From NCBI RefSeq assembly GCF_000155775.1, contig NZ_DS989810.1, forward strand, positions 865,754-929,753: a stretch of DNA of 64,000 nt, given 5' to 3'. The translations under genes were made by a program, and so were the position numbers. The DNA comes from Glaciecola sp. HTCC2999 (GTDB lineage: Bacteria > Pseudomonadota > Gammaproteobacteria > Enterobacterales > Alteromonadaceae). Positions within the stretch are counted from its first letter, which is position 1; each line of letters starts with the position of its first letter. Positions 1-10,524 of the stretch are shown here, piece after piece. Below the pieces are notes generated by a model that did not search any database, was not told where the DNA came from, and was given only the letters and a program-made list of their open reading frames with translations.

Positions 1-1758
1 AGTCATATCAGGTAACTGAATGTCTAATAAAATTAAATCATAGGTAGTGGTCCTAATTTTTTCGATAGCGTCTCCACCCGTCATTGCTACATCGACATTT
101 TGACCTAATTTCTCAAGTAAAGCTTTAGCGACCATCACGTTTAATTCAATATCTTCGACTAATAGTATATTTAAGCCAGTGACCATTAATTCTTCACGCA
201 CTCTCGGCTTTTCAGAAATTTGTAAAGGGATATTAATTAAGAAACGTGTGCCCTTCCCTACTTCAGATTGAACTTCAATATGGCCATTCATTCGATCGAC
301 CATTTCTTTACAAATAGCTAAACCGATACCTGTACCTGTAGCTGATTGGTGGTCAGGATGATCAACCTGGTAATACATTGCAAAGATTTTATCAATATCA
401 GCTTGCGGGATCCCCACACCAGTATCTTGTATATCAAAACAAACATTAGCCGTCTTATTATCATCTTGTACTGTTGCTGAAACAGATAAACTCACTTGCC
501 CTTTAGGGGTAAATTTCACTGCATTAAATAGCATATTCCATAAAATTTGACGTAAGCGTGTGCCATCAACTTGCACAAAATCAGGTAATGGCTTGATGAT
601 ATTAGACACGAATTGCAAGCCTTTATCCGCTGCAAGCAACTCGATAACACTGCTAAGTTCAGCTGTGAACGTTTCCAAAGATAACGTTTTGTATGATAGT
701 GCGATCTTATCTCGCTCAAGTTTATCCAAGTCAATAATATCGTTAAAAATATTACCTAAAGTAATCGCACTAGCATAGATAGTACTTATCCATGTGAATT
801 GTTCTTCAGTTAACTCAGTATCTCTTAACATCCTGGATAGTCCCACAATGCCATTGAGCGGCGTACGCAGTTCGTGACTAATGGTGGCGATAAATTTAGT
901 TTTATCTTTACTGGCTTTTTCTACTGCTTTTTCCGCTTTCATTCGTTCAGTCATGTCACGTCCAAAAGCAAGTAAACCTAAGCGTTCACCCTCATGATCA
1001 AAGAATGGGACTTTGCGCATTTCAAAATAACGTCGTTTCCCATCGGGGAAAAGTAACCACAATTCTTCCGTCACACTGATATTTTTTTCTAGTACTTCAT
1101 TATCTGAGCGGGCCACCTGATTCGCTAATTCCTCGTCATACACTTCATGAGGGGTTAATCCAAGTAATTCATCTTGAGTGCGGCCAGTCAATTCTTCCGC
1201 AACTCGGTTACAACCGGCAAATTTGCCTTCTTCATTACGAAAGTAAATCAAGTCAGGGGAAGCATCAATAATAGAGCGTAATAAGGTCGATAAACGACGC
1301 GCTTGAATCTCTTGTTCTGATTTGTCACGAATTTCAATTTCAAGTTCTTTGAACACTTTCTCTCGTTCAAGCTGTGCATCTTTACGCTGTTCAATTTCAA
1401 AATTCAATTGCTTTATATTATTTTGCAATTCACGATTCAGTAAGACATCTTCTTCACGTAAACTTTCTAACTCTTCTATCACTTCTTTTAAGTGAACTCG
1501 GGATAACTCCAATTGCTTCACTAATTCACTGAAAAAATACAATATCCATGGAGCAGATAACATCGTAAGAATAACGGCACTAAGAAAATCTTCTAGAGAT
1601 GGCACACTGCCAAAACTCACTCTAATGACGTAAGAACCACCTATGGTAAAAATAAGGGTAATGAGTACGAAAAGTAGACTTAACTTGACAGTACCATGGT
1701 GTTCTACAAACCTGGAAAAACGGAAAGCCCATGAATTAGTTGTTTGTTCTGGGTGCAT
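1..1758 (-). CDS. arcB: Aerobic respiration control sensor kinase ArcB (C-terminal end outside window)
   Basis: Hybrid histidine kinase that senses quinone redox state at the inner membrane and phosphorylates ArcA. The window shows 586 residues in one open frame from an ATG at 1758; the rest of the receiver and the HPt domain lie beyond base 1. Visible in order: two membrane helices (about 25-45 and 58-78), a charged leucine-rich coiled coil (80-155), a PAS domain (about 160-275), the H-box FIATISHELRTPLNG with the phosphorylated His at 295, an ATPase domain with GTGIGLAICKEM, and the start of a receiver domain whose acceptor Asp is residue 579 (LLLDIQLPDMT). Length and motif spacing match E. 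coli ArcB (His292, Asp576). The neighbourhood also fits: arcB lies beside gltB in E. coli. ArcB is a family assignment; I could not align it formally. Confidence 0.93.
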   Translation of the reverse strand, partial: MHPEQTTNSWAFRFSRFVEHHGTVKLSLLFVLITLIFTIGGSYVIRVSFGSVPSLEDFLSAVILTMLSAPWILYFFSELVKQLELSRVHLKEVIEELESLREEDVLLNRELQNNIKQLNFEIEQRKDAQLEREKVFKELEIEIRDKSEQEIQARRLSTLLRSIIDASPDLIYFRNEEGKFAGCNRVAEELTGRTQDELLGLTPHEVYDEELANQVARSDNEVLEKNISVTEELWLLFPDGKRRYFEMRKVPFFDHEGERLGLLAFGRDMTERMKAEKAVEKASKDKTKFIATISHELRTPLNGIVGLSRMLRDTELTEEQFTWISTIYASAITLGNIFNDIIDLDKLERDKIALSYKTLSLETFTAELSSVIELLAADKGLQFVSNIIKPLPDFVQVDGTRLRQILWNMLFNAVKFTPKGQVSLSVSATVQDDNKTANVCFDIQDTGVGIPQADIDKIFAMYYQVDHPDHQSATGTGIGLAICKEMVDRMNGHIEVQSEVGKGTRFLINIPLQISEKPRVREELMVTGLNILLVEDIELNVMVAKALLEKLGQNVDVAMTGGDAIEKIRTTTYDLILLDIQLPDMT

Positions 1759-2437
1759 AATTGGAATTTTCCTGAAACAATGAGTAAGTGCATCATACCA
1801 ACGATTAATTATTCACGCACATGAAAATTATAAATGTGCAGTTCGTTTAATACACATACAAAAACACAAAATATGAATAATTATTCAAATTAAAGGCATT
1901 AAAATCCATATTGTTAAGGAAATGTTATTTTTTAATTGATGATATTTTTACTAGCTAATCTTAAAAAACTTGCTGATTAACTGTTCAATAATCCTTCCAT
2001 AAAAACCATAAACCATTAATAAATATTAAGTTTTACTATTAATCTAAAAATTCTTACAATAGGATAATCAAACTAAAGTTTGACCTAAGACTGCTGAAAT
2101 AGTATTTTAACGCCACTGCTTAAATAGATTGCATAAAAATTCTAATATCTGCTGGTTGCCGAACACGACAATTATGTCAATTGTTAACACCACATAGCAA
2201 TTATAAGTTCATGGTTTATTATAGAATATAGCCATTGCTAAATGTCTCTTTAAAAGAGTGCTCAGCGCAAGAATGCACGCTTCTAAAATTATTAAGAAGC
2301 TTAAAGAAAAATACACGCCAAGATGACAGTTTTAGTAACGTCGTGTTGGTTTTTGTCGTTTTAAATTTTTTATTAGCTAATGCCTGCATTGCTAATGCAA
2401 GGCCTGATTTAGTGCCAATAAAAATGGAGAGATTCAT
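1759..2437. other. Long AT-rich intergenic region between arcB and gltB
   Basis: About 680 bases without a convincing gene between the divergent arcB and gltB. It must hold both promoters. It contains two ArgR-box-like palindromes (1802-1815 and 1874-1887). A hairpin-forming repeat sits at 2382-2403 (GCCTGCATT/AATGCAAGGC), only 34 bases before the gltB start. A 68-codon frame (TTG at 2235 to a TGA at 2439-2441) overlaps the gltB start as ATGA. It has no clear ribosome binding site and I do not call it a gene. I saw no convincing -35/-10 pair. Confidence 0.7.
1874..1887. promoter_or_regulatory. Candidate ArgR box
   Basis: TGAATAATTATTCA is a perfect 14-base palindrome and matches the gammaproteobacterial ARG box form TGAATwwwwATTCA exactly. 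A second copy at 1802-1815 (CGATTAATTATTCA) matches 12 of 14 positions. E. coli ARG boxes are usually paired with a 3-base gap; here the centres are 72 bases apart, which is atypical. ArgR is known to act on gltBDF in E. coli, so control of gltBD is plausible, but the sites lie closer to arcB (about 45-130 bases upstream of its start) than to gltB (about 550 bases). Confidence 0.5.
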
Positions 2438-5400
2438 ATGAGTTTATATCACCCATCAGATTCCAAAGACAACTGTGGTTTTGGACTGATTGCACATACA
2501 TTAGGCGAAGCGAGTCACCGACTTGTCACGACGGCCATTGAAGGGCTTGATCGTATGCAACACCGTGGTGGTATTGCCGCAGATGGAAAAACTGGGGATG
2601 GTTGTGGTCTTTTGATTGCTAAACCTGATTCATTTTTTCAGGAAATTGCGGCTGAAGCTGGCTGGCGCTTAAAAGCTAATTATGCCGTGGGTATGGTATT
2701 TTTATCACAAGACCCAGTGTTGGCTCAGCAATCAAGAACTGTCCTGAGTGAAGAACTTGAAAAAGAAACGTTAAATGTCGTTGGCTGGCGTGAAGTACCA
2801 GTCAATAAAAATGTACTCGGTGAGCTGGCGCTAACCGGTGTCCCGCAAATAGAACAAGTATTTGTCAATCCACCAAACGGTTGGTCTCAAGCTGATATTG
2901 AACGACGTCTATACATGGTACGTCGCCGCGCTGAAAAACGTTTGATGGAAGATCCTGATTTTTATGTTGCCTGCTTATCTGGACTTGTGACCATTTATAA
3001 AGGTTTGATCATGCCAAAAGATTTGCAAGCTTTCTATGCAGATCTAGCTGATGAACGTCTTGAATCCAGTATTTGTGTATTCCACCAACGTTTTTCTACT
3101 AACACATTACCTCGTTGGCCTCTTGCCCAACCGTTCCGCTATTTAGCACATAATGGTGAAATTAATACCATCAAAGGTAACCGTGACTGGGCTATGGCGC
3201 GTATGGGTAAATTTGCCACACCATTGATCCCTGACCTCAAGGATGCTGCGCCGTTTGTAAATACACATGGTTCTGATTCTTCTTCATTAGATAACATGCT
3301 CGAGCTATTCTTAGCCGGTGGTATGGATTTATTCCGGGCTATGCGTTTATTGGTGCCACCCGCGTATCAAAACAATGCAACGATGGATGATGAATTACGT
3401 GCATTTTATGAGTTTAATTCCATGCATATGGAACCATGGGATGGCCCTGCAGGTATCGTATTAACCAATGGTCGTCACGTTGCCTGTAACTTAGATAGAA
3501 ACGGCCTTCGTCCAGCTCGTTATGTCATTACTAAAGATGGATTGATTACATTAGCATCAGAAATTGGTATCTGGGATTACGAGCAAAGTGACGTAGTCGA
3601 AAAAGGTCGTGTTGGTCCAGGTGAAATGTTAGCTGTGGATACCAAAGAAGGTAAGATATGGCGTTCAACTGAAATCGATGATGTTTTAAAAACACAACAC
3701 CCTTATCAAGAATGGTTAAGTGAGCATATCCGTCACCTTAAACCGATTGAAGAGTGTAATGCTGAGTTAATTGGTAAACGCGCTATCACTGATGATGAGC
3801 TCGCAGTTTTCCATAAATTATTTAATTACTCTTATGAAGAAATTCAGCAGGTTGTTAAAGTATTAGCAAAAGACGGTCAAGAAGCAGTTGGCTCTATGGG
3901 TGATGATACGCCAATGGCCGTCATGTCATCACGTGTTCGCACCATGTATGATTACTTCCGTCAACAATTTGCGCAAGTCACTAACCCACCAATCGATCCA
4001 TTGCGTGAAAATCACGTCATGTCATTGGCAACATGTATTGGTCGTGAACAAAACGTCTTTAATGAGACCGGTGGTTATGCTGACCGTGTGGTCTTTAAGT
4101 CACCGATTCTCATGTATACCGATTTAAAACAGCTACGTGAACTTGATCAAGAGCATTATTACTCTGAGAAAGTGGCATTAAACTACAATGCTGAAGAAGG
4201 CTTAAAAGCAGCGATTGAGCGAGTTTGTGACGAAGTAGTTGCGTTAGTTCGCGAAAAACGTGCCGCATTTGTCATTTTATCCGACCGTAATATTGATCCA
4301 GCTCTAATCCCAATACCTGCTGCGATGGCAGTAGGAGCGGTACAAAAACGCCTTGTTGAAGAACAATTACGTTGTGATGCAAACATTGTGGTTGAGACAG
4401 CCTCTGCACGTGACCCACATCATTTCGCAGTATTGATTGGTTTAGGTGCTACCGCGATTTATCCGTTCCTTGCTTATGAAACAATTGAGCAACTTGTCGC
4501 AAACAAAGAACTCGATATCGATGCTATGCAAGCCATGTTGAATTACCGTAAAGGGATCAACAAAGGTCTATTTAAAATCATGTCAAAAATGGGCATCAGT
4601 ACGGTCGCTTCTTATCGTTCATCGAAATTATTCGAAGGTATTGGCATCAACCAAGAAGTCATGGAGCTTTGTTTTGCTGGCGTCACTAGTCGTCTTCAAG
4701 GTGCTGGCTTTGAGGAATTCCAGCAAGATGTACTGAACAACCAACGCATCGCTTGGCTTAAACGTAAGCCAATCAGTCATGGTGGCTTATTAAAATACGT
4801 CCATGACGGTGAATACCATGCGTATAACCCTGATGTAGTGCGTAACTTACAAAAAGCGGTTACGAGTGGTAGTTATGAAGACTATAAATCATTCTCTTCA
4901 TTAGTTAACGACCGCGCTCCTTCACATTTACGTGATTTGTTAGGGTTGAAATACGCCACTGAAAGTATCGATATTAGCGAAGTCGAACCAGCAGAAAATT
5001 TATACTGGCGTTTTGATACAGCAGCCATGTCAATTGGGGCATTATCTCCAGAAGCACATGAAGCGTTAGCGATTGCGATGAATCGTCTAGGCGGTCAGTC
5101 TAACTCAGGTGAAGGCGGTGAAGATCCAGCTCGCTTTGGTACGAATAAAAATTCGAAAATCAAACAAGTGGCTTCAGGTCGTTTTGGTGTCACGCCACAT
5201 TATCTGATGAATGCTACTGTCATTCAGATTAAAGTTGCACAAGGTGCAAAACCAGGTGAAGGTGGTCAGTTACCAGGTGATAAAGTTAACCAGTACATTG
5301 CAGAATTACGTTTCTCAGTACCAGGTGTCACCTTGATTTCTCCACCACCGCATCATGATATTTATTCAATTGAAGATTTAGCTCAGCTTATTTTCGATTT

Positions 5401-6904
5401 AAAACAAGTCAATCCGAAAGCATTGATTTCAGTGAAACTCGTTTCTGAACCAGGCGTGGGTACGATTGCTTGTGGTGTAGCAAAAGCCTATGCTGATTTA
5501 ATTACCATCTCTGGTTATGACGGTGGTACCGCAGCGAGTCCATTAACCTCAGTCAAATATGCAGGTAGCCCGTTTGAACTGGGTTTAGCTGAAGCACAAC
5601 AAGCGCTCATCGAAAATGGCTTACGTCATAAAGTCCGTGTGCAGACCGATGGTGGTTTGAAAACGGGTTTAGACGTGGTTAAAGCCGGTATTTTAGGGGC
5701 TGAAAGTTTTGGTTTTGGTACAGGCCCAATGGTCGCACTAGGTTGTAAATTCTTGAGAATATGTCACCTAAATAACTGTGCAACAGGTGTTGCGACTCAG
5801 GACGAAAAACTACGTGAAAACTACTTCATCGGTTTACCTGACATGGTGGAGAACTACTTTAAATTCATCGCTCAAGAAATCCGTGAATTAATGGCCTTAA
5901 TGGGTGTACGTAAATTTGAAGATTTAGTCGGTCGCACTGAGTTATTAAATATGCTCGATGGTCAAACGGCGAAACAAGCACGTTTAGATTTATCACCGTT
6001 ATTACATAAGCCCGAGGCGGCAGAGCATACTAAATTGTTCTGTTCAGAAACAGCGAATAACCCAATCGATAATGGTGACTTGAACAAACAAATGGCAGCG
6101 GATGCGGCACAAGCGATTGCTGCTTCAAAAGAGATAAAACTAAGCTATAAAGTGAAAAACACAGACCGCTCTGTCGGTGCAACTGTCTCAGGTATGATTG
6201 CAGAAGTACATGGCAACCATGGCGGCGAAGACTTCCCTATCTCTGTTGCTTTAAAAGGTACAGTAGGTCAAAGCTTTGGTGTTTGGAACGCAGGTGGTTT
6301 ACACATGACCTTGGAAGGTGATGCCAACGATTATGTTGGTAAAGGGATGACTGGCGGTGAGCTTGTCATCTACCCTGAACATAAAGTCACGTTTAACCCG
6401 CATGAATCAGCGATTATGGGTAATACCTGTCTGTATGGCGCAACTGGCGGTAAATTATTAGCAGCAGGTCGTGCTGGTGAACGTTTTGCCGTACGTAACT
6501 CAGGTGCTATTGCTGTTATAGAAGGCTGTGGTGATAATGGTTGTGAGTACATGACCGGTGGTATTGTTGCGATTTTAGGCAGTGTAGGAGTTAACTTTGG
6601 TGCCGGTATGACGGGTGGTTTTGCTTACATCTTAGATGAACATAATGACCTAGAGCACCGTATTAATGCTGAACTTGTTGATGTATTAAGTATTGAAGAT
6701 AAAGGTATTTTATCTGAGCACTTACGTGGCTTAATAAACGAACATTACGAGAAAACAGGGTCTGAGCATTCCTTAAATATTCTCTCTAATTTCAGTGATA
6801 TGCTTAGCTCGTTCCGTTTAATTAAACCAAAAACTAGCGATGTGAAGAATTTATTGGGGCACATTAGCCGCTCCAGTGCTGAACTTCGTGTTCAAGCACA
6901 ATAA
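2438..6904 (+). CDS. gltB: Glutamate synthase (NADPH) large subunit
   Basis: Makes glutamate from glutamine and 2-oxoglutarate in the cytoplasm together with GltD. The 1488-residue protein has the class II glutamine amidotransferase nucleophile Cys13 (NCGFG) behind a short propeptide. The amidotransferase domain spans about 13-430, followed by the central domain, the FMN/2-oxoglutarate domain (about 790-1190) and a C-terminal glycine-rich beta-helix (GXXGG repeats, about 1220-1440). Cys1103, Cys1109 and Cys1114 give the CX5CX4C pattern of the 3Fe-4S cluster. The start at 2438 has a GGAGAG ribosome site 9 bases upstream and places the Cys as expected; the propeptide is shorter than in E. coli. 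gltD follows after 13 bases, so the two are cotranscribed. Confidence 0.97.
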   Translation: MSLYHPSDSKDNCGFGLIAHTLGEASHRLVTTAIEGLDRMQHRGGIAADGKTGDGCGLLIAKPDSFFQEIAAEAGWRLKANYAVGMVFLSQDPVLAQQSRTVLSEELEKETLNVVGWREVPVNKNVLGELALTGVPQIEQVFVNPPNGWSQADIERRLYMVRRRAEKRLMEDPDFYVACLSGLVTIYKGLIMPKDLQAFYADLADERLESSICVFHQRFSTNTLPRWPLAQPFRYLAHNGEINTIKGNRDWAMARMGKFATPLIPDLKDAAPFVNTHGSDSSSLDNMLELFLAGGMDLFRAMRLLVPPAYQNNATMDDELRAFYEFNSMHMEPWDGPAGIVLTNGRHVACNLDRNGLRPARYVITKDGLITLASEIGIWDYEQSDVVEKGRVGPGEMLAVDTKEGKIWRSTEIDDVLKTQHPYQEWLSEHIRHLKPIEECNAELIGKRAITDDELAVFHKLFNYSYEEIQQVVKVLAKDGQEAVGSMGDDTPMAVMSSRVRTMYDYFRQQFAQVTNPPIDPLRENHVMSLATCIGREQNVFNETGGYADRVVFKSPILMYTDLKQLRELDQEHYYSEKVALNYNAEEGLKAAIERVCDEVVALVREKRAAFVILSDRNIDPALIPIPAAMAVGAVQKRLVEEQLRCDANIVVETASARDPHHFAVLIGLGATAIYPFLAYETIEQLVANKELDIDAMQAMLNYRKGINKGLFKIMSKMGISTVASYRSSKLFEGIGINQEVMELCFAGVTSRLQGAGFEEFQQDVLNNQRIAWLKRKPISHGGLLKYVHDGEYHAYNPDVVRNLQKAVTSGSYEDYKSFSSLVNDRAPSHLRDLLGLKYATESIDISEVEPAENLYWRFDTAAMSIGALSPEAHEALAIAMNRLGGQSNSGEGGEDPARFGTNKNSKIKQVASGRFGVTPHYLMNATVIQIKVAQGAKPGEGGQLPGDKVNQYIAELRFSVPGVTLISPPPHHDIYSIEDLAQLIFDLKQVNPKALISVKLVSEPGVGTIACGVAKAYADLITISGYDGGTAASPLTSVKYAGSPFELGLAEAQQALIENGLRHKVRVQTDGGLKTGLDVVKAGILGAESFGFGTGPMVALGCKFLRICHLNNCATGVATQDEKLRENYFIGLPDMVENYFKFIAQEIRELMALMGVRKFEDLVGRTELLNMLDGQTAKQARLDLSPLLHKPEAAEHTKLFCSETANNPIDNGDLNKQMAADAAQAIAASKEIKLSYKVKNTDRSVGATVSGMIAEVHGNHGGEDFPISVALKGTVGQSFGVWNAGGLHMTLEGDANDYVGKGMTGGELVIYPEHKVTFNPHESAIMGNTCLYGATGGKLLAAGRAGERFAVRNSGAIAVIEGCGDNGCEYMTGGIVAILGSVGVNFGAGMTGGFAYILDEHNDLEHRINAELVDVLSIEDKGILSEHLRGLINEHYEKTGSEHSLNILSNFSDMLSSFRLIKPKTSDVKNLLGHISRSSAELRVQAQ

Positions 6905-6914
6905 GTAGGAGTGA

Positions 6915-8333
<1,419 letters not shown>

Positions 8334-8360
8334 GCGTTTAATTTACCGCATGTTATTGAT

Positions 8361-8387
8361 AAAAAGCGTCGCTCGTCGGCGCTTTTT
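8361..8387 (+). terminator. Rho-independent terminator of gltBD
   Basis: AAAAAGCG and CGCTTTTT form a stem around an 11-base loop, followed by a T run, 28 bases after the gltD stop. Confidence 0.8.
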
Positions 8388-8433
8388 TTATGCTAATATT
8401 CTCCACTTATTATTTTAAAGGGCACCTGCCAAA

Positions 8434-9138
8434 ATGAGCCAAGCACAGACTATTTTAATTTTGGGCGCGATGGACGAAGAAATCGCATTACTCACTCAAT
8501 CACTCAACTCTCCTCTAGAAGAAACCGTTCAACACCTTACATGTCACCGTGGTGAGTATGCTGGACAACAGCTGATTATTGCACGTTGTGGTATTGGTAA
8601 AGTCGCCTCAGCACTCGCAGTGGGCGTCTTAGTTAATGCTTATCGGCCTGATATCGTCATCAATACCGGATCTTCTGGTGGTTATGATAAGCGTCTAAAC
8701 GTGGGTGATATTGTCGTAGCAGATGAATTAGTACAGTTTGATGTGGATTTAACGAATTTTGGCTATGTTCATGGTCAGCCTGCGGGCATGCCAGCGCGCT
8801 TTACCTGTGACTCAGATATAGTCAAAAGTACTATACAATGCGCCTCACATCTCACCGATATTAACGCTTTTTCAGGACTAATAGGTACCAGCGATAAGTT
8901 TATTTGTGAAGCGGCAGATACTCAACGTATCAGTGAGCTATTCCCAGATATCACCGCCGTTGAAATGGAAGGAGCCGCTATAGCTCAGGCATGTCATATG
9001 CTCAATACTCGCTGTCTCGTGATCCGTTGTGTCTCAGATTTAGCGAATGAGGAGTCGACGCATACCTTTGAAGAATATTTAGATAAAGCCGCCAAAAATT
9101 CGGCCAGTCTAGTCATGAAATTAGTGACATCGCTTTAA
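8434..9138 (+). CDS. mtnN: 5'-methylthioadenosine/S-adenosylhomocysteine nucleosidase
   Basis: Cleaves adenine from methylthioadenosine and S-adenosylhomocysteine, which feeds methionine salvage and removes a methyltransferase inhibitor. The 234-residue protein has the family's N-terminal LGAMDEE motif with Glu16 in the place of E. coli Glu12. It also has the TGSSGG turn, the ribose-binding VEMEGAAIAQ motif and the catalytic Asp in RCVSDLAN. It stands directly before btuF, the same order as pfs-btuF in E. coli. The two are separated by 61 bases with no terminator, so co-transcription is likely. Confidence 0.95.
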   Translation: MSQAQTILILGAMDEEIALLTQSLNSPLEETVQHLTCHRGEYAGQQLIIARCGIGKVASALAVGVLVNAYRPDIVINTGSSGGYDKRLNVGDIVVADELVQFDVDLTNFGYVHGQPAGMPARFTCDSDIVKSTIQCASHLTDINAFSGLIGTSDKFICEAADTQRISELFPDITAVEMEGAAIAQACHMLNTRCLVIRCVSDLANEESTHTFEEYLDKAAKNSASLVMKLVTSL

Positions 9139-9199
9139 TCAATGATGTTTATATTTCTCGTCACAAATAGTAATCAAAGATGTTTAATGTAGTCTGTAT

Positions 9200-10039
9200 A
9201 TGAAGCATTGCACCGTTATCTTCAAAGTCATATTTATATTATGGTGTATGAGTGTGTCATGTAATACATTCGCACAAAGTACCGTGCAGATCAGTGATAA
9301 TGAGAAACGCATCATCACCCTAGCACCACATTTAACTGAGTTGGTGTTTTTACTCAACGAAGATAGCCACTTAGTCGCAGTCAGTGATTACTCCGATTAT
9401 CCTGTTGCAGCAAGTCAACTTCCATCCGTGGCAAGCTATACTGGTCTAGATTTTAACGCCATTATTAAAGCTCGCCCCACGCATATTTTAGCGTGGGAGG
9501 GTGGCAACAAACCTCAAGATATTGCAAAACTTCTGTCGCTTGGCTTTAACGTATTATCACAACGTACTACCACACTTAATGATATTAGTCGGAACATCAT
9601 CAAATTAGGTAATTTTTTAGACGCTTCGACAGCATCGGTTGTCAGTAGACAATTTGATAGACGTCTTAAGCAATTAAAAAGCACCTATCTCTCTCGTAAA
9701 CCTCAAAGTGTATTTTATTATTCTTGGGCAATGCCATTGATGTCTATTGGAGCTGGAGCGTGGGGCAACGAAGTTTTAGAGATATGCCAATTAACGCATA
9801 TTTTTGCTGATGTCCCAATTGCATATCCACAAGTGGCATTAGCAAGAGTCATACGCGCTCAACCTGACTATATTATTAATGTATCAAAAGAACCTATTGA
9901 TACGGTTCAAGCATTTTGGACACCCCATCAATCTGTTTTAAATGCACCACTTATTCAACTCAACCCAGATCTAATACATCGTTACACTCCGCGTATATTG
10001 CCTGAAATAGCTCGTTTATGTGCTGCGACTGTACCATGA
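9200..10039 (+). CDS. btuF: Periplasmic cobalamin-binding protein BtuF-like
   Basis: A 279-residue ABC-transporter substrate-binding protein of the helical-backbone (class III) type. Residues 1-26 form a signal peptide ending in TFAQ. The mature part starts with the family pattern RIITLAPHLTELVF, followed by AVSDYSDYP, LDFNAIIKARPTHILAWEGG and a YYSWAMPLMSIGAGAWGNEVL block. These resemble BtuF, which delivers vitamin B12 to BtuCD. The position after mtnN is the E. coli arrangement. No BtuC or BtuD permease genes are in the window, so the partner lies elsewhere. Other iron-complex or cobamide binders of the same fold cannot be fully excluded. Confidence 0.85.
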   Translation: MKHCTVIFKVIFILWCMSVSCNTFAQSTVQISDNEKRIITLAPHLTELVFLLNEDSHLVAVSDYSDYPVAASQLPSVASYTGLDFNAIIKARPTHILAWEGGNKPQDIAKLLSLGFNVLSQRTTTLNDISRNIIKLGNFLDASTASVVSRQFDRRLKQLKSTYLSRKPQSVFYYSWAMPLMSIGAGAWGNEVLEICQLTHIFADVPIAYPQVALARVIRAQPDYIINVSKEPIDTVQAFWTPHQSVLNAPLIQLNPDLIHRYTPRILPEIARLCAATVP

Positions 10040-10119
10040 CTTTTGCCCGGTTAAATGCTATATTATTTTATCATTTCATTTAGCTTATCATTCGGTAAGC
10101 GCATTGACGGTAAATATTC

Positions 10120-10524
10120 ATGGAATTAAGTATCACAACACCTGCGATGTTGTTTCCTGCAATTAGTCTATTATTGCTAGCGTTTACTCAGCGTTTTTTA
10201 GCGCTTTCAAGCTTAACTCGTCAATTTTCCGAAAATCACGAGCATGAAGCGGTAATGTTACAAATCCAAAACTTCCGCAAACGGATCCGTTTGATCCGTT
10301 GGATGCAAGAAGCCGGCGTGTTAAGTTTCTTTTGTTGTGTATTGACCATGCTCTTTATTTACATGGATTATGCCATCATTGCTCAATGGGTATTCGGCCT
10401 TAGCTTAGTTTTACTGTTACTCGCTTTGGTGCTGTCAGTACGTGAAATTCACATTTCAATGGAAGCACTTAATGTTCACTTAAACCAAGTGCTCACTGAA
10501 CGTAAAAACCAACACGGTTCTTAA
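10120..10524 (+). CDS. DUF2721 family inner-membrane protein
   Basis: A 134-residue protein with three predicted membrane helices (about 8-26, 66-86, 90-108) separated by a charged helical stretch with the pattern FRKRIRLIRWMQEAG. This layout and that motif are typical of the DUF2721 family, whose function is unknown. It ends at the base before the glpK stop codon, so the two convergent genes abut tail to tail with no space for a separate terminator. Confidence 0.75.
   Translation: MELSITTPAMLFPAISLLLLAFTQRFLALSSLTRQFSENHEHEAVMLQIQNFRKRIRLIRWMQEAGVLSFFCCVLTMLFIYMDYAIIAQWVFGLSLVLLLLALVLSVREIHISMEALNVHLNQVLTERKNQHGS

Noticed and set aside
2235..2441. 68-codon frame overlapping the gltB start
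   Set aside because: Starts on TTG without a ribosome site and has no recognisable protein pattern. Kept only as a low-interest observation.
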